The notes: generated by a model from the letters alone, not told the origin. Shown: positions 16,805 through 26,045, numbered from the stretch's first letter. The stretch: DNA of 45,676 nt from CAZBGQ01 sp964491515 (GCA_964491515.1 CAZBGQ010000010.1:1-45676), one strand, 5' to 3'. Translations and numbers: made by a program.

Positions 16805-17974
16805 TTATGCTGAAGGCATACTTTTGACAGAAATCTTATTGGCAATATTGGCCACTTCTTTGTGTCCACTTCCGGAGTTTATTACGACAGTAGTAGCCTC
16901 AAGAGGGATTTTTTTAGAGTCATACAAATTTCGCAATGCAGAAAAAACTGTTGCAGATGTCCATTCAGGGAAAAGCCCTTCTATTTCTATAGCATAACGC
17001 ATGCCATCAATTAAGGAAGATTCGCTCACGGAATGGACGAACCCATTGGTCTGGCGAAGTGCGTGTAAGGCATTGGGTGAGTTAAAGGATTCCATAGCAA
17101 CCAATCCTTCTGCTAAAGAATCTTCAACAGTTTCGATGATTGAGTAATCCTTTTTCCCTTGACGTAGTGCCTTTTGCAAGGGGGCAGCATTCTCTATCTG
17201 AACGGCAATAAGTATCGGCAATCGATCAATTAAATTAAGGATTTTGAGCTCTAGGAATCCTTGATAGATTGCAGAAATCAAACATCCGTTGGCGCTGGGA
17301 ACTAAAATATAATCTGGCACACCCATGGAGTCCCATAATTCATAGGCAATCACTTTGTCTCCCTGCCCACGCAAGGGATGAACGCCCGCACTGATGTTTA
17401 TGGGAGAGTCCTCTGTTGTTTGATCAACTAAAGTCCGATGGCAGTCTTCGTAATGTTCTCCAAGTTCTTTGATTTCTCCTCCAAAGGTACGGATAAGATC
17501 TTTTTTGCTTTGAGAGGTTGAGGTTGGCACAAAACAAGTCACTTTTGCTCCATATAAGCGTGCATACAAACTAGAGGATAGTGCCCCATTCCCGGAGGAG
17601 GCCAAAGCATAATGACTCAATTTTTTTTCAATCAAATATGGAATCAGTGCCGCACTTTCCCGATCTTTGAAGCACCCTGAAGGATTTCGCGTTTCTTCTT
17701 TGAAAAAACAATTCGGATATATTTTGGAGGAAACCAGGGGTGTGTTTCCTTCTCCTAAAGACTTAAACGACGACAATTCTTTAAATGGTAATACCTCCTG
17801 ATATCTTTCAAACCAAGGGAGCGATTTATCTTTGAATCGGTCTAAATCAATTGATGAATAATCGTACTCAACAACCCAATGGTCATAATAGGGGGATGAG
17901 ATTTCTGCTGTCAGCCGACGAAGAAGAAAACTATTATCGGAATTCGTGAGGTGCTCCTGTAACGGCGCTTCCAT
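16805..17974 (-). CDS. PLP enzyme, threonine synthase-like (fold type II)
   Basis: A protein of 389 aa when started at ATG 17974. It is a fold-type II pyridoxal-phosphate enzyme: GEGNTPL (74-80), the PLP Lys in NPSGCFKDR (K103), SSGNGALS (127-134), a phosphate-binding SANGCL loop, and a C-terminal SGSGHK in place of the usual TGxGLK. It resembles threonine synthase, but the Gly-rich loop and C-terminal motif are divergent, so substrate assignment is open. The start overlaps the stop of the upstream unknown gene (17934) by about 41 nt; an ATG at 17980 is an alternative and a longer frame reaches 18019. Overlap suggests translational coupling and a shared pathway. No homoserine pathway gene is nearby. 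Confidence 0.75.
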   Translation of the reverse strand: MEAPLQEHLTNSDNSFLLRRLTAEISSPYYDHWVVEYDYSSIDLDRFKDKSLPWFERYQEVLPFKELSSFKSLGEGNTPLVSSKIYPNCFFKEETRNPSGCFKDRESAALIPYLIEKKLSHYALASSGNGALSSSLYARLYGAKVTCFVPTSTSQSKKDLIRTFGGEIKELGEHYEDCHRTLVDQTTEDSPINISAGVHPLRGQGDKVIAYELWDSMGVPDYILVPSANGCLISAIYQGFLELKILNLIDRLPILIAVQIENAAPLQKALRQGKKDYSIIETVEDSLAEGLVAMESFNSPNALHALRQTNGFVHSVSESSLIDGMRYAIEIEGLFPEWTSATVFSALRNLYDSKKIPLEATTVVINSGSGHKEVANIANKISVKSMPSA

Positions 17975-18740
17975 TGGCATCCGAGAAAAAGTTAAAATAG
18001 GGGAGAGCTTTATGCCCAAAGGCTGCTCTTAGAATATCACGAGTATTACGTTGTTGCCCACGCCATTGCCTGGGCAGTACGTTGATGACCGCATGCGCTT
18101 CAAGGCTATCAAATTTCAGCCAATTCAGTGCAGCATCAAGTAGAGCGCAACTCCAATCACCTTTATCAGGTGTTTTGAGATGAACGCGACGAGCTCCTCT
18201 GTTTAGTATAAATCCATCGCCTTCAGGCATGACTCGTGCGACGCGGTGCAGGGTTTTAAGCATAGTATCAGCGAGTGGAATCATGTCGTTTTCATAAACA
18301 ATATGGTCAATGTCCCACCCTAAGCGAGCAGCCTCATTACAATAAGCATCAACATCAAGGGTGTTTTTCTCTGGGTGGTAGTCATCTATAAATAGAAGGC
18401 CTGTGACAGTGTGTCCATATTTTTCAAGAAAGGCGGTCAAAAGAGCAGTTTTTCTCATTTCGTCCCAATGTCTATCAGTTGGGACATCATCGCCGTAAAT
18501 GTGGCCTCCTTCTACGACAAGATCTTGCGCTCCAATACGATCAAGGGTTGCAAGGAGTTCAGTGAGATGCTGCCTAAATTGTTCTTCGAAAATAGCCAAA
18601 TCAGCCGGGCTTATCGGGGTAGGAGGGATTTGGTTAGGGGTACGTAAAACATCGCCTTTTTCTTCGATAGGAGTGTCCGCAGCAACCCGTATGAGGTCAG
18701 GGAAAGTCTTAGCTTGAAATCGAGGAAAACCAGAAGCCAT
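17934..18740 (-). CDS. Hypothetical protein, soluble, upstream of the PLP enzyme
   Basis: A 268-aa protein of no family I recognise. No signal peptide or membrane segment. Conspicuous motifs: VVEGGHIYGDD (residues about 75-85), GLLFIDDYHPEKN (about 135-147), HIVYENDMIPLAD (about 167-179), and a conserved-looking C-terminal block LPRQWRGQQRNTRDILRAAFG followed by FFSDANG. Clustered Asp, His and Trp residues are compatible with an enzyme. It starts 63 nt after argH in the same direction; that gap has a TATAAT (18756-18751) only 10 nt before the ATG, so its own near-leaderless transcript is possible. Its 3' end overlaps the PLP enzyme gene, so the two probably act together. Function unknown. Confidence 0.7.
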   Translation of the reverse strand: MASGFPRFQAKTFPDLIRVAADTPIEEKGDVLRTPNQIPPTPISPADLAIFEEQFRQHLTELLATLDRIGAQDLVVEGGHIYGDDVPTDRHWDEMRKTALLTAFLEKYGHTVTGLLFIDDYHPEKNTLDVDAYCNEAARLGWDIDHIVYENDMIPLADTMLKTLHRVARVMPEGDGFILNRGARRVHLKTPDKGDWSCALLDAALNWLKFDSLEAHAVINVLPRQWRGQQRNTRDILRAAFGHKALPYFNFFSDANGSAVTGAPHEFR

Positions 18741-18803
18741 AGTATTTAAAATTATAAAGCAAGAGATTACTATAACTATTTTTTCTATATTAGCAAGGTT
18801 TTT

Positions 18804-20093
18804 TTATTGGCCCAACCTTTTAGCGTATTCATTCAGCCCTAAATTCCCTGGGGCTCCCAGGCTAACCTTAGAAGCAAGGTTTGCTTGAAGATCAAAATTA
18901 AGATCGCCGTTCAATTGAGACATAGCCTCTTTGTAGGCATCCCGGAACGGGAGGTCTTGGTTCTTAACCAAGTCATTTGCCACGTCCGCCGCAAAAATCC
19001 CTCTAGAGATTTTCGCTTCAATTATGTCGGTGTTAGGGTGAATAGCTTTAAGCATGCGGCTCACCATTTCCAGTGATCCTTGTGCGATATCAAAACTATC
19101 CAAAATCGGAGCCTTAACAAATTTGAGGTCTTTGTTGTAACCGGAAAGATGATTTTTGGTGAGGTCCTGAACCTGATGCTGAAAACTTATCACCAAGCTG
19201 ACTTGTCCACGTAGCACTTCCATATAATCCAAATTCTTTTTTTGAGGCATTATACTGGACCCGGTAGTCATGGACTCATCCACATCAAAATAATTAAATT
19301 CCTGAGTGGTGAATAGAATCATGTCTTGCGCGAATCGTCCCAACGTTAACATCACTTGAACCAAAGATTCCAAAATTAGACTTTCGAACTTACCTCGACT
19401 GGTTTGGCAGTAAAGTGAGTTCTGTTGAACCCTTTCAAATCCCAAGGTTTTCGTTGTCATCGCGCGATCCAACGGGAAGGACACTCCAAATCCGGCTGCC
19501 GATCCTAGAGGATTCTGATCGATTACGCTGTGTGCCAAGGATTGAGTCATTGCATCATCCAGTAAACTTTCTACAAAAGAAGCAAAGTAGTGACCCAAAC
19601 TCGATAACATCGCTTGTTGAGTGTGAGTGTATCCAGGGAAAGGCACGCGTTCATGCGTACGAGCCATATTTAGGAAATCCTGAGCTAGTGATAGCGTAGC
19701 TTCATGCGTTTGTGACAGTTTATCTTGCATAAGCAATCGAGTGGCCACTAAAACCTGATCATTCCGGCTGCGCCCGGTATGGATTTTTTTGCCAGCCTCT
19801 CCACATGTTTCAATGAGTGAACGTTCAATCGCACTGTGACAATCCTCATCTGAGGGAGTGAGCTGGAAATCGCCGGAGTCATACCGTTCGAGCAGGTTAT
19901 TGAGTGCTTGTTGAAGTTGTTCGTTCTCCTCTGCTGTTAGGACATCTATTTTAGCCAGCATAGAGGCATGAGCTTTGGAGGCTTCGATGTCGTAAGGGAT
20001 GAGCAGATTGTCGGGAGTTCCTTTACTGATAAGAAATGAGTCATTGAAAGCATCGGAGGTGGCACCGGATTTTTTGTCCCAAATTTTACTCAT
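18804..20093 (-). CDS. argH: Argininosuccinate lyase
   Basis: ArgH, 429 aa, last step of arginine biosynthesis: argininosuccinate to arginine and fumarate. It belongs to the fumarase/aspartase superfamily. TGRSRNDQV (106-114) and the mobile active-site loop GSSIMPQKKN (278-287) are intact, and THTQQAM (156-162) carries the usual His region. Slightly shorter than the 450-460 aa common in the family, trimmed at the C-terminus. The ATG is 2 nt after the deacylase stop, so it belongs to the same operon. It is the last recognisable biosynthetic gene of the arg operon; a 63-nt gap follows. Confidence 0.97.
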   Translation of the reverse strand: MSKIWDKKSGATSDAFNDSFLISKGTPDNLLIPYDIEASKAHASMLAKIDVLTAEENEQLQQALNNLLERYDSGDFQLTPSDEDCHSAIERSLIETCGEAGKKIHTGRSRNDQVLVATRLLMQDKLSQTHEATLSLAQDFLNMARTHERVPFPGYTHTQQAMLSSLGHYFASFVESLLDDAMTQSLAHSVIDQNPLGSAAGFGVSFPLDRAMTTKTLGFERVQQNSLYCQTSRGKFESLILESLVQVMLTLGRFAQDMILFTTQEFNYFDVDESMTTGSSIMPQKKNLDYMEVLRGQVSLVISFQHQVQDLTKNHLSGYNKDLKFVKAPILDSFDIAQGSLEMVSRMLKAIHPNTDIIEAKISRGIFAADVANDLVKNQDLPFRDAYKEAMSQLNGDLNFDLQANLASKVSLGAPGNLGLNEYAKRLGQ

Positions 20094-20095
20094 GA

Positions 20096-20950
20096 TTAAG
20101 ATGTTTTAGTGGCTAAATAAAGTGCCACGTTCCCGGGAAGGATTGTGGTCTTAGGGAAAATAATATACGAATCTTGGGCAGCCTTGATGGACTGAGAATT
20201 TTCAGTAGCAATGATGTCTCCCTTTGAAACTTTATCAAAATTTGAAAAATCATGTGCACATGCAAACGAATCATTTGATGGGATAAGAACATCATAAATA
20301 AGTAAATGCGGAGGAGTCGAGAGTGCAATATCTAGACCAAAATCATAACTTCCGGTGGTTTGTAAAAATTGCTGAACGGCAAGTAAAACAGAGGTTTCAT
20401 CTTGAGCTCCTTGGCTCCATCCAGATTCATAAGTAAGTCCAATTCCACCATGGCGATCTACAAAATTATCGGTTGAGGAGGAAAGATCAGGCGGTCGGAA
20501 ATCAAGCGACGCAGATACCACATAATCTACATCAAATAAATGAGCCAACCCAAAATGATCATCACTAGGTTCACAGTAAACAAAAGGGGTGGAAGGTTTG
20601 ATGGTGGAATGCACATCCAAAAGATAGTCGGACTCTGTTAGAAACGGGGCTATCATTAGTGCCCGTTGTTCTTCTTTCTTGAGAGAAACAACTGGTTTTT
20701 CTTCAAGCTCAGTAAAGTTCTCCCCAAAAAGACGATTCATGTCCACTTCAACAAAACGAGTGTTTTTTTCGTGAGCGGCTGGATTTCCCAAGATGAGGTG
20801 AACAGTTCCCTTTAGTTTATCAGTAAGTAGGAGGGCTTTGATTTCCGGTAGTAAGGTAGCTCCAATACGTTCATTCCCATGAATAGATCCCATGATCGTT
20901 ACAACTGGACCGGGAGATTCACCAACAATGGTATGTATAAAATTATTCAT
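20096..20950 (-). CDS. AstE/AspA-type (M14) deacylase, probable N-acylcitrulline deacylase
   Basis: A protein of 284 aa from ATG 20950, in the succinylglutamate desuccinylase/aspartoacylase family of zinc hydrolases. Zinc ligands are visible as GSIHGNE (H24, E27) and DVHST (H114); substrate-binding residues are VDMNRLF (D70, N72, R73); the catalytic Glu is in LTYESGW (E175). It stands where argE is expected between argB and argH, so it probably removes the acyl group from an acylated intermediate. Together with the argF type this points to N-succinyl- (or N-acetyl-) citrulline as substrate. The ATG overlaps the argB stop by 8 nt (ATGAATAA), indicating translational coupling; a TTG frame opening at 20986 lies further inside argB and is unlikely. 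Confidence 0.8.
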   Translation of the reverse strand: MNNFIHTIVGESPGPVVTIMGSIHGNERIGATLLPEIKALLLTDKLKGTVHLILGNPAAHEKNTRFVEVDMNRLFGENFTELEEKPVVSLKKEEQRALMIAPFLTESDYLLDVHSTIKPSTPFVYCEPSDDHFGLAHLFDVDYVVSASLDFRPPDLSSSTDNFVDRHGGIGLTYESGWSQGAQDETSVLLAVQQFLQTTGSYDFGLDIALSTPPHLLIYDVLIPSNDSFACAHDFSNFDKVSKGDIIATENSQSIKAAQDSYIIFPKTTILPGNVALYLATKTS

Positions 20951-21800
20951 CTTGGTAGGTTGTTTTTTCGTCGTCGTTTTCAACAATCATAGTTCCCACT
21001 CCTTTTTTAGTCAGAACCTCCTGAAGAAGACTGTGAGGGGAGAGACCGTTGATGATGTGTACACGCTTAACTCCTCCTTGAATTGATTGAATACAGTTCT
21101 CGACTTTAACCTTCATGCCTCCCTGAGCAATGTTCTTGTCAATACAGTCCTGAGCTTCTTTCAAGGTAAGCGTTCGTAGGAGTTTTTCCCCATGATAAAC
21201 ACCTTCACTAGTGGTGAAAAGGATGAGCTTTTCAGCCTTCATTTCAATGGCAATTTCAGTGGCAATAGTGTCCGCATTGATATTTACAATGATGCCGTCA
21301 TCAGTCACTCCGAGGGGCGAAACAACAGGTAGGTATCCTTTTTCTAGAACATCAAATAATACTTGAGGATTCACTGCTTCAACGTCTCCTACAAAACCAA
21401 AATCAACTTTCTTTTTGCATCGTACTTTAACATCGAGCAGGTTGCCATCAAGACCGCTAATTCTCATGCCTTTTATTTTCAACTTTTTCATCACACTTAA
21501 AATATCCAAATTGAGACTTCCTCCAAAAAGCATTTTGACAACTTCCAGATCTTTGTCTCCGGTAATACGACGTCCATCGATTTTAGTGGGGGTATGTCCA
21601 AGTTGCTCAGAAAGCTCGTCTGCCTGAGTTCCTCCACCATGAACTAAGATGACATGAATTCCATGCCTTTTGAGTGCTTGAATATCTTCGAGCATATTCT
21701 TTAAAATTTCTTTCGAACGAACCACTTCGCCACCAATTTTGAGCACAAAAATCCGGTGATTGAACTTGGAAAAATAAAACTCTTTTTTACTCGGGGACAT
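20943..21800 (-). CDS. argB: N-acylglutamate kinase (ArgB family)
   Basis: ArgB, 285 aa, of the amino-acid kinase family; phosphorylates N-acetyl-L-glutamate (or N-succinyl-glutamate in succinyl-type pathways). Visible: KIGG (21-24), LVHGGG (52-57), DGRRITGDKDL (75-85) for substrate binding, and NINADTIATEIA in the nucleotide region. No N-terminal extension of the arginine-sensitive type (which carries an extra helix) is clear, so feedback inhibition cannot be predicted. Starts 5 nt after argD's stop. The 3' end overlaps the deacylase gene. Confidence 0.95.
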   Translation of the reverse strand: MSPSKKEFYFSKFNHRIFVLKIGGEVVRSKEILKNMLEDIQALKRHGIHVILVHGGGTQADELSEQLGHTPTKIDGRRITGDKDLEVVKMLFGGSLNLDILSVMKKLKIKGMRISGLDGNLLDVKVRCKKKVDFGFVGDVEAVNPQVLFDVLEKGYLPVVSPLGVTDDGIIVNINADTIATEIAIEMKAEKLILFTTSEGVYHGEKLLRTLTLKEAQDCIDKNIAQGGMKVKVENCIQSIQGGVKRVHIINGLSPHSLLQEVLTKKGVGTMIVENDDEKTTYQDE

Positions 21801-21805
21801 GATAG

Positions 21806-22963
21806 TTATTGTGAAAGAATGGAATCAAGGATTCGAATGCATTCATCAATGTCATCCGTAGAAATAGTGAGTGGAGGGGTGAGACGGTAGGTGTTTTTAT
21901 GGCTAGCCCCTCCAGTGATAAGTCCATTGGCTAGGACGGAATTTAAAAAGTCGGGAAACGCCTGGTCTAGTTCAAAGCCCAGTAAGAATCCTTCTCCACG
22001 GACCTCTCTAACGTGTGGGAGTGAGCGGAGTTGTGCCTGAAGATAGTCTGATTTTTTAAGAACCTCTGCAAGGAAGCCATCGGAACTAATAGTAGACACT
22101 ACCGCAAAGCCGGCAGCACAAGGAATAGGGCCTCCTCCGAACGTACTCGCGTGATCTGAAAGATCAAGTTTCTCAGAAACGGAATGGTTGATGAGTACGG
22201 CCGCAATAGGTAGTCCAGTGGCTAGCCCTTTAGCAGAAGTAATGATGTCCGGAGTGACTTTGAATAGTTGGGCCGCCCAAAAATATCCGGTGCGACCCAC
22301 CCCAGTTTGAACTTCATCAAAAATAAGGAGGATTCCTTTTTCTTTACAGAAATTTGCCAAGTCTTGATAAAAAGAGGGGGGAGCCTGAAGGACACCACCA
22401 ATACTCTGAATCGGTTCGCAGATCACCGCCGCGGTCTCATCGTCGTACGCCTGAATGACACTGTCCATGTCTCCAAGTTCAGCAAAGCTCGTGTAGTCAT
22501 CTAAGTTAGGAGTAAAGCGATGGTAGGCATCAATGCCGGTTACCGCCAAATTGGTGATTGCACGACCATGGAATGCGTTTTTAAAGGAAATTATTTTTTG
22601 TTTCCCGGTATGTTTTCGTGCCATTTTAATGGCCGCTTCATTGGCTTCAGATCCAGAATTGGTGAAATAAACTTGATAAGGCTCAGGGGCCAATGTGTTG
22701 GCTAGCGCTTCAGCTAGCTCAATCGCAGGAGTGGTATAAACAGCATTTGAATAAAAAATAAGGGTTTCAGCTTGAGCAGTAATGGCCTTCGTTACAGCTT
22801 CGTGGCAATGCCCAAGTGAACACACCGCGTGCCCTCCATAAAAATCGAGGTACTCTTTTCCTTGCTCATCCCAAACACGATTGCCTTTCCCTTTCACTAA
22901 GGTGAGTGGGTATTTTTTATATACAGGCGCCAAGTAGTGTTGATCTTTTTGAATCCAATTCAT
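21806..22963 (-). CDS. argD: N-acylornithine aminotransferase
   Basis: ArgD, 385 aa, class III PLP aminotransferase making N-acylornithine from the semialdehyde. The PLP Lys is K245 in TSAKGLATGLP; D216 in FDEVQTGVGRTG contacts the pyridine nitrogen; NSGSEANE (102-109) binds phosphate; FHGR (131-134) is intact. Length is normal. In family terms acetyl- and succinylornithine aminotransferases are not separable by these motifs, so it can serve either pathway form. It begins 10 nt after argC's stop. Confidence 0.95.
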   Translation of the reverse strand: MNWIQKDQHYLAPVYKKYPLTLVKGKGNRVWDEQGKEYLDFYGGHAVCSLGHCHEAVTKAITAQAETLIFYSNAVYTTPAIELAEALANTLAPEPYQVYFTNSGSEANEAAIKMARKHTGKQKIISFKNAFHGRAITNLAVTGIDAYHRFTPNLDDYTSFAELGDMDSVIQAYDDETAAVICEPIQSIGGVLQAPPSFYQDLANFCKEKGILLIFDEVQTGVGRTGYFWAAQLFKVTPDIITSAKGLATGLPIAAVLINHSVSEKLDLSDHASTFGGGPIPCAAGFAVVSTISSDGFLAEVLKKSDYLQAQLRSLPHVREVRGEGFLLGFELDQAFPDFLNSVLANGLITGGASHKNTYRLTPPLTISTDDIDECIRILDSILSQ

Positions 22964-22973
22964 GACGTAAAAA

Positions 22974-23987
22974 TTAAGGAAATAGGGGGCTAAGTTGATT
23001 CAGCCCGGTGGTTTCATCTAATCCAAACATGAGGTTCATATTGTGAAGTGCGGTTCCTGCAGCCCCTTTAACCAAGTTATCGATCACCACTTGAATGACC
23101 GGTTGACCATTGACAAGCGTGAAAGAAAAATCAGCGTAATTAGATCCCACCACATCCGCCAATTGAATCTGGTTTTTGACTCGAACAAAAGGAGAGGAAG
23201 CATAGGTTTTTTCAATTAGCTCAAGTGCAGATTCGTCTGTGATAGGCGATTTCAAAGAAAGAAAAGCAGTAGCATGAATCCCACGACTGAACGGTCCACT
23301 GGTTGGCACAAATGTAAGCGACTCAATGGGAATCTTAAGAGACTGGGCGATTTCCGGAAGATGTTGGTGAACACCTATTTTGTAGCTTTTCATATTATGA
23401 GAGCGAATCGGATGGTGAGTCCCATCGCTAGGAGATTTCCCGGACCCGCTAGATCCGGTGACTGCAAGGATATGAGCCGTATCTATAAGCGAGGCAAAGG
23501 GCAGTAAGGCCAACTGGCACGTAGTCGCAAAGCATCCTGGATTAGCAATATTATTTGCATGAGAGATTGCTTCTTTGTTTCCTTCCGGAAGGCCATAAGT
23601 GAAATCATTCAGCCCTTCTGGGAATGTATGGTCTTGTTTGTAATACGTTTTAAAGTCGTTCGAATTTTTTAGTCTAAAATCACCGGATAAATCAATGATT
23701 TTAGTCTTGCCAAGTAAATCGGGAACAATGAGTGATGATTGGAAATGGGGGAGTGCCAGAAACACCACATCACTTTCCTCGGCCACTTGAGCAGGATCGG
23801 TCTTAGTAAGCATGAGATCGCATAAACCTGATAAATGAGGCCATACAGAGCTAATAGCTTTTCCTGCATGAGAATGTGAAGTGAGGTGCTTAATCTCAAC
23901 ATTCGGGTGAGCGATGAGGAGTCGAATCAGTTCCAATCCGGTGTACCCGGTGGATCCAATGATGGAGACAGTTATTTTTTTAGACAT
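22974..23987 (-). CDS. argC: N-acyl-gamma-glutamyl-phosphate reductase
   Basis: ArgC, 337 aa, NADPH-dependent reductase. The nucleotide-binding GSTGYTG (11-17) and the catalytic Cys C152 in NPGCFATT are visible, plus SGDFRL (101-106) and GSSGSGKSPSDGTHH for the active site. This is the usual type 1 ArgC length. The start lies inside the preceding P-loop gene (16-nt overlap), so both are probably translated in a coupled way. The conserved N-terminus fixes the ATG at 23987. Confidence 0.96.
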   Translation of the reverse strand: MSKKITVSIIGSTGYTGLELIRLLIAHPNVEIKHLTSHSHAGKAISSVWPHLSGLCDLMLTKTDPAQVAEESDVVFLALPHFQSSLIVPDLLGKTKIIDLSGDFRLKNSNDFKTYYKQDHTFPEGLNDFTYGLPEGNKEAISHANNIANPGCFATTCQLALLPFASLIDTAHILAVTGSSGSGKSPSDGTHHPIRSHNMKSYKIGVHQHLPEIAQSLKIPIESLTFVPTSGPFSRGIHATAFLSLKSPITDESALELIEKTYASSPFVRVKNQIQLADVVGSNYADFSFTLVNGQPVIQVVIDNLVKGAAGTALHNMNLMFGLDETTGLNQLSPLFP

Positions 23988-25003
23988 GAAGCGTTGAGGT
24001 CATCAAATAGTAATTTATTTTGAGTGAGAGCATTGTAGGCGGAGATAGAGAGGGTATCTTGAACAAAGCGACTACCGACTTCGTTGTCGGTCACAGGGCC
24101 AGAGATAAGATCAAGAGGAGCCCCAATCTCTTCGCACGTTTTGGCAAGTTGAACCGCTCCGACCGGGTCGTGAGCGCATCCAATGTGTGCAGCAATATTT
24201 TTTTGAATGTCTGGAGCTTTTAGAATATCAAGCACGCCATATTCTCCGAAAATTCCGTCTCCAAATTCGATCACAATGAAATCAGGATTATCCTTAGATA
24301 AGTGATGGATGGCGCCTCTCGCAATATCCACGACATTGATTTTGGATCCAACGGTAGACGTACATCCGGCATCCACAAACGACACCACTTTTTTAGCGCC
24401 ATAGTCTTTCATGTTTTCAGTGTCTCGTAGGGCGGCAATACCGGCAAGTTTGGTGGCAAAAATAGTGAGGCCAGCTCGGGTTGCGTGCTTGATGATCTCT
24501 CCGGCGACCGAGGTTTTCCCTACATTCATACAAGTGCCACTCACAATAATGAGTGGAGCGGAATGCTCAAGTGTCGGAAGTGGATTAAACAACGTGAATT
24601 GATGAATATTGAGGTTTTTGGTTCCATCTGTGACCGCTCCAAGAACTTCTGCTCTTAAGGCATGGCCAACTTCTTTCACATTTTCGCTGGTGCAGAGTCC
24701 GGCCACGCCACCAAGATTAAGCACGTGAATGGTGTCACCAACTTTTAGAGACTTGGGAACCTCGCCGACAAACCCCTTAAGGGCACGTCGATTGCCTAAG
24801 GCCACCGCAATCACGTCTCCCTTGTGTAATGTCGAAAGTCTTCCGGAAACCAGCTCAAGCTGATTGTAGACGGTTTTGTCTTCAAGTATTTTTACAGCCA
24901 GGATAGCGCCTTCCTCACAGTCAATATGATCTGAAATAATCACCGGATCAGGAAGGTTTGCATTTATTACTACCGAGGCAATTTTATCAAAAGAAAGTGT
25001 CAT
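23972..25003 (-). CDS. P-loop NTPase (BioD/DUF1611-like) inside the arginine operon
   Basis: A 343-aa protein from ATG 25003, 2 nt after the argF stop. Residues about 20-130 form a beta-rich domain; residues 150-335 are a SIMIBI-type P-loop NTPase domain with a GTCMNVGKT Walker A (156-164), the same spacing as the GTDTEVGKT loop of dethiobiotin synthetase and of DUF1611 proteins. An acidic Walker-B-like segment IEFGDG is at 245-250. DUF1611 includes DgcN, described as a D-glutamate N-acetyltransferase, so a role in acylating glutamate is worth testing, but similarity here is limited to the P-loop region by eye. The gene lies between argF and argC and overlaps argC by 16 nt, so a function in arginine synthesis is likely. 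No argA or argJ is in the window. Confidence 0.75.
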   Translation of the reverse strand: MTLSFDKIASVVINANLPDPVIISDHIDCEEGAILAVKILEDKTVYNQLELVSGRLSTLHKGDVIAVALGNRRALKGFVGEVPKSLKVGDTIHVLNLGGVAGLCTSENVKEVGHALRAEVLGAVTDGTKNLNIHQFTLFNPLPTLEHSAPLIIVSGTCMNVGKTSVAGEIIKHATRAGLTIFATKLAGIAALRDTENMKDYGAKKVVSFVDAGCTSTVGSKINVVDIARGAIHHLSKDNPDFIVIEFGDGIFGEYGVLDILKAPDIQKNIAAHIGCAHDPVGAVQLAKTCEEIGAPLDLISGPVTDNEVGSRFVQDTLSISAYNALTQNKLLFDDLNASCLKK

Positions 25004-25005
25004 GT

Positions 25006-26043
25006 TTATTGTGTTAAAAGATAATGAAGCAGTCCCATCTGGGCCCACATCCGATTTTCAGCTTCTTGAATCACTACGGAGTGGTCAGAATCAAGGACCT
25101 CATCACTCGCTACCACATTCCTGCGAACTGGTAGGCAGTGCATGAACGAGGCATCAGAAGTAAGCGCCATTTTGGCCGGGGTGATGCTCCAGTCAGAATA
25201 AGCAGCTCGGAGTTTTTCTTGAGCCTCCCAATCTCCAAAGAGATCGAGTGATAGCCAACTTTTGGCGCACACTACTTCTGCGCCGGCGAACGCGTCATCT
25301 TGGTCGTGAGAGACAGAGAATGAGCCGCCGGCGGCCTCGGAACGTTGTTTCGCTTCTTGCATGATGGAATCATCCAGTTTGAATTCGGGAGGACAGGCCA
25401 ATGTGACGTTCATTCCAAACAGACTGGGAAATAGCAATTGAGAGTGTGGCGTCGCGAGTGGAAGAGGTTTTGGGTGCGGCGCCCACGATAAGACATAGTT
25501 TTTTTGTTGAACTTCTCCCAAAAGTTCTTGGAGGGTCAACATGTCTCCCAAGCCTTGGCAGGGATGAAACACATTGGACTCCATGTTGATAATGGGTTTG
25601 GTCGCATACGTTAGGATTTGTTTTAGAAAATCATCATTGAGCAACGCTTCTTTTGAGGTTGTGAACGCCGCATGATCAATGGTATTCGATTTTGACGGGA
25701 TGAAGTCACTTTTTCTTATGGCAATAACATCAGAGTAAGAACAGACTACTTGGATAAATTCTTTGAGGTGTTCACTCGCCGCACCATTCATAACCGCGCC
25801 TTCCTTGAATTCCAGCACGCGGCTGTCAGACATAGTCATAGTATTACAAATGCCTCCCAATTTTTGCATGCCAGTTTGAAACGAAAGCATGGTTCGTAGT
25901 GAAGGATTATAGAACAGGCAGGTTAGAACCTTGTTCTTGAGCACATCAGATCCATTATTTTTTTTGAATGTTTTGGCTTGATCCAACATGGACTGAATGT
26001 CCGCTTGAGAATAGTCCAGGGATGTAATGAAATTTTTAGTCAT
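25006..26043 (-). CDS. argF: N-succinyl- or N-acetylornithine carbamoyltransferase (ArgF' type)
   Basis: A 345-aa transcarbamylase of the N-acylornithine type rather than the classic ornithine type. Carbamoyl-phosphate loop SLRTML (48-53); HPCQ (160-163); WAPHPKPLP (187-195); HCLPVRRN (302-309). From memory of the family, WAPHPxPLP and FMHCLPVRRN match the Bacteroides N-succinylornithine enzyme better than the Xanthomonas N-acetylornithine enzyme. At the specificity position (Glu92 in Xanthomonas, Pro90 in Bacteroides) this protein has Ser90 in NGAASEH; Ser at that position is reported to turn the acetylornithine enzyme into a succinylornithine enzyme. The Lys302 of Xanthomonas is Val here. 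The gene begins 2 nt after argG. High confidence in the family; succinyl preference is inferred. Confidence 0.88.
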   Translation of the reverse strand: MTKNFITSLDYSQADIQSMLDQAKTFKKNNGSDVLKNKVLTCLFYNPSLRTMLSFQTGMQKLGGICNTMTMSDSRVLEFKEGAVMNGAASEHLKEFIQVVCSYSDVIAIRKSDFIPSKSNTIDHAAFTTSKEALLNDDFLKQILTYATKPIINMESNVFHPCQGLGDMLTLQELLGEVQQKNYVLSWAPHPKPLPLATPHSQLLFPSLFGMNVTLACPPEFKLDDSIMQEAKQRSEAAGGSFSVSHDQDDAFAGAEVVCAKSWLSLDLFGDWEAQEKLRAAYSDWSITPAKMALTSDASFMHCLPVRRNVVASDEVLDSDHSVVIQEAENRMWAQMGLLHYLLTQ

Positions 26044-26045
26044 TG

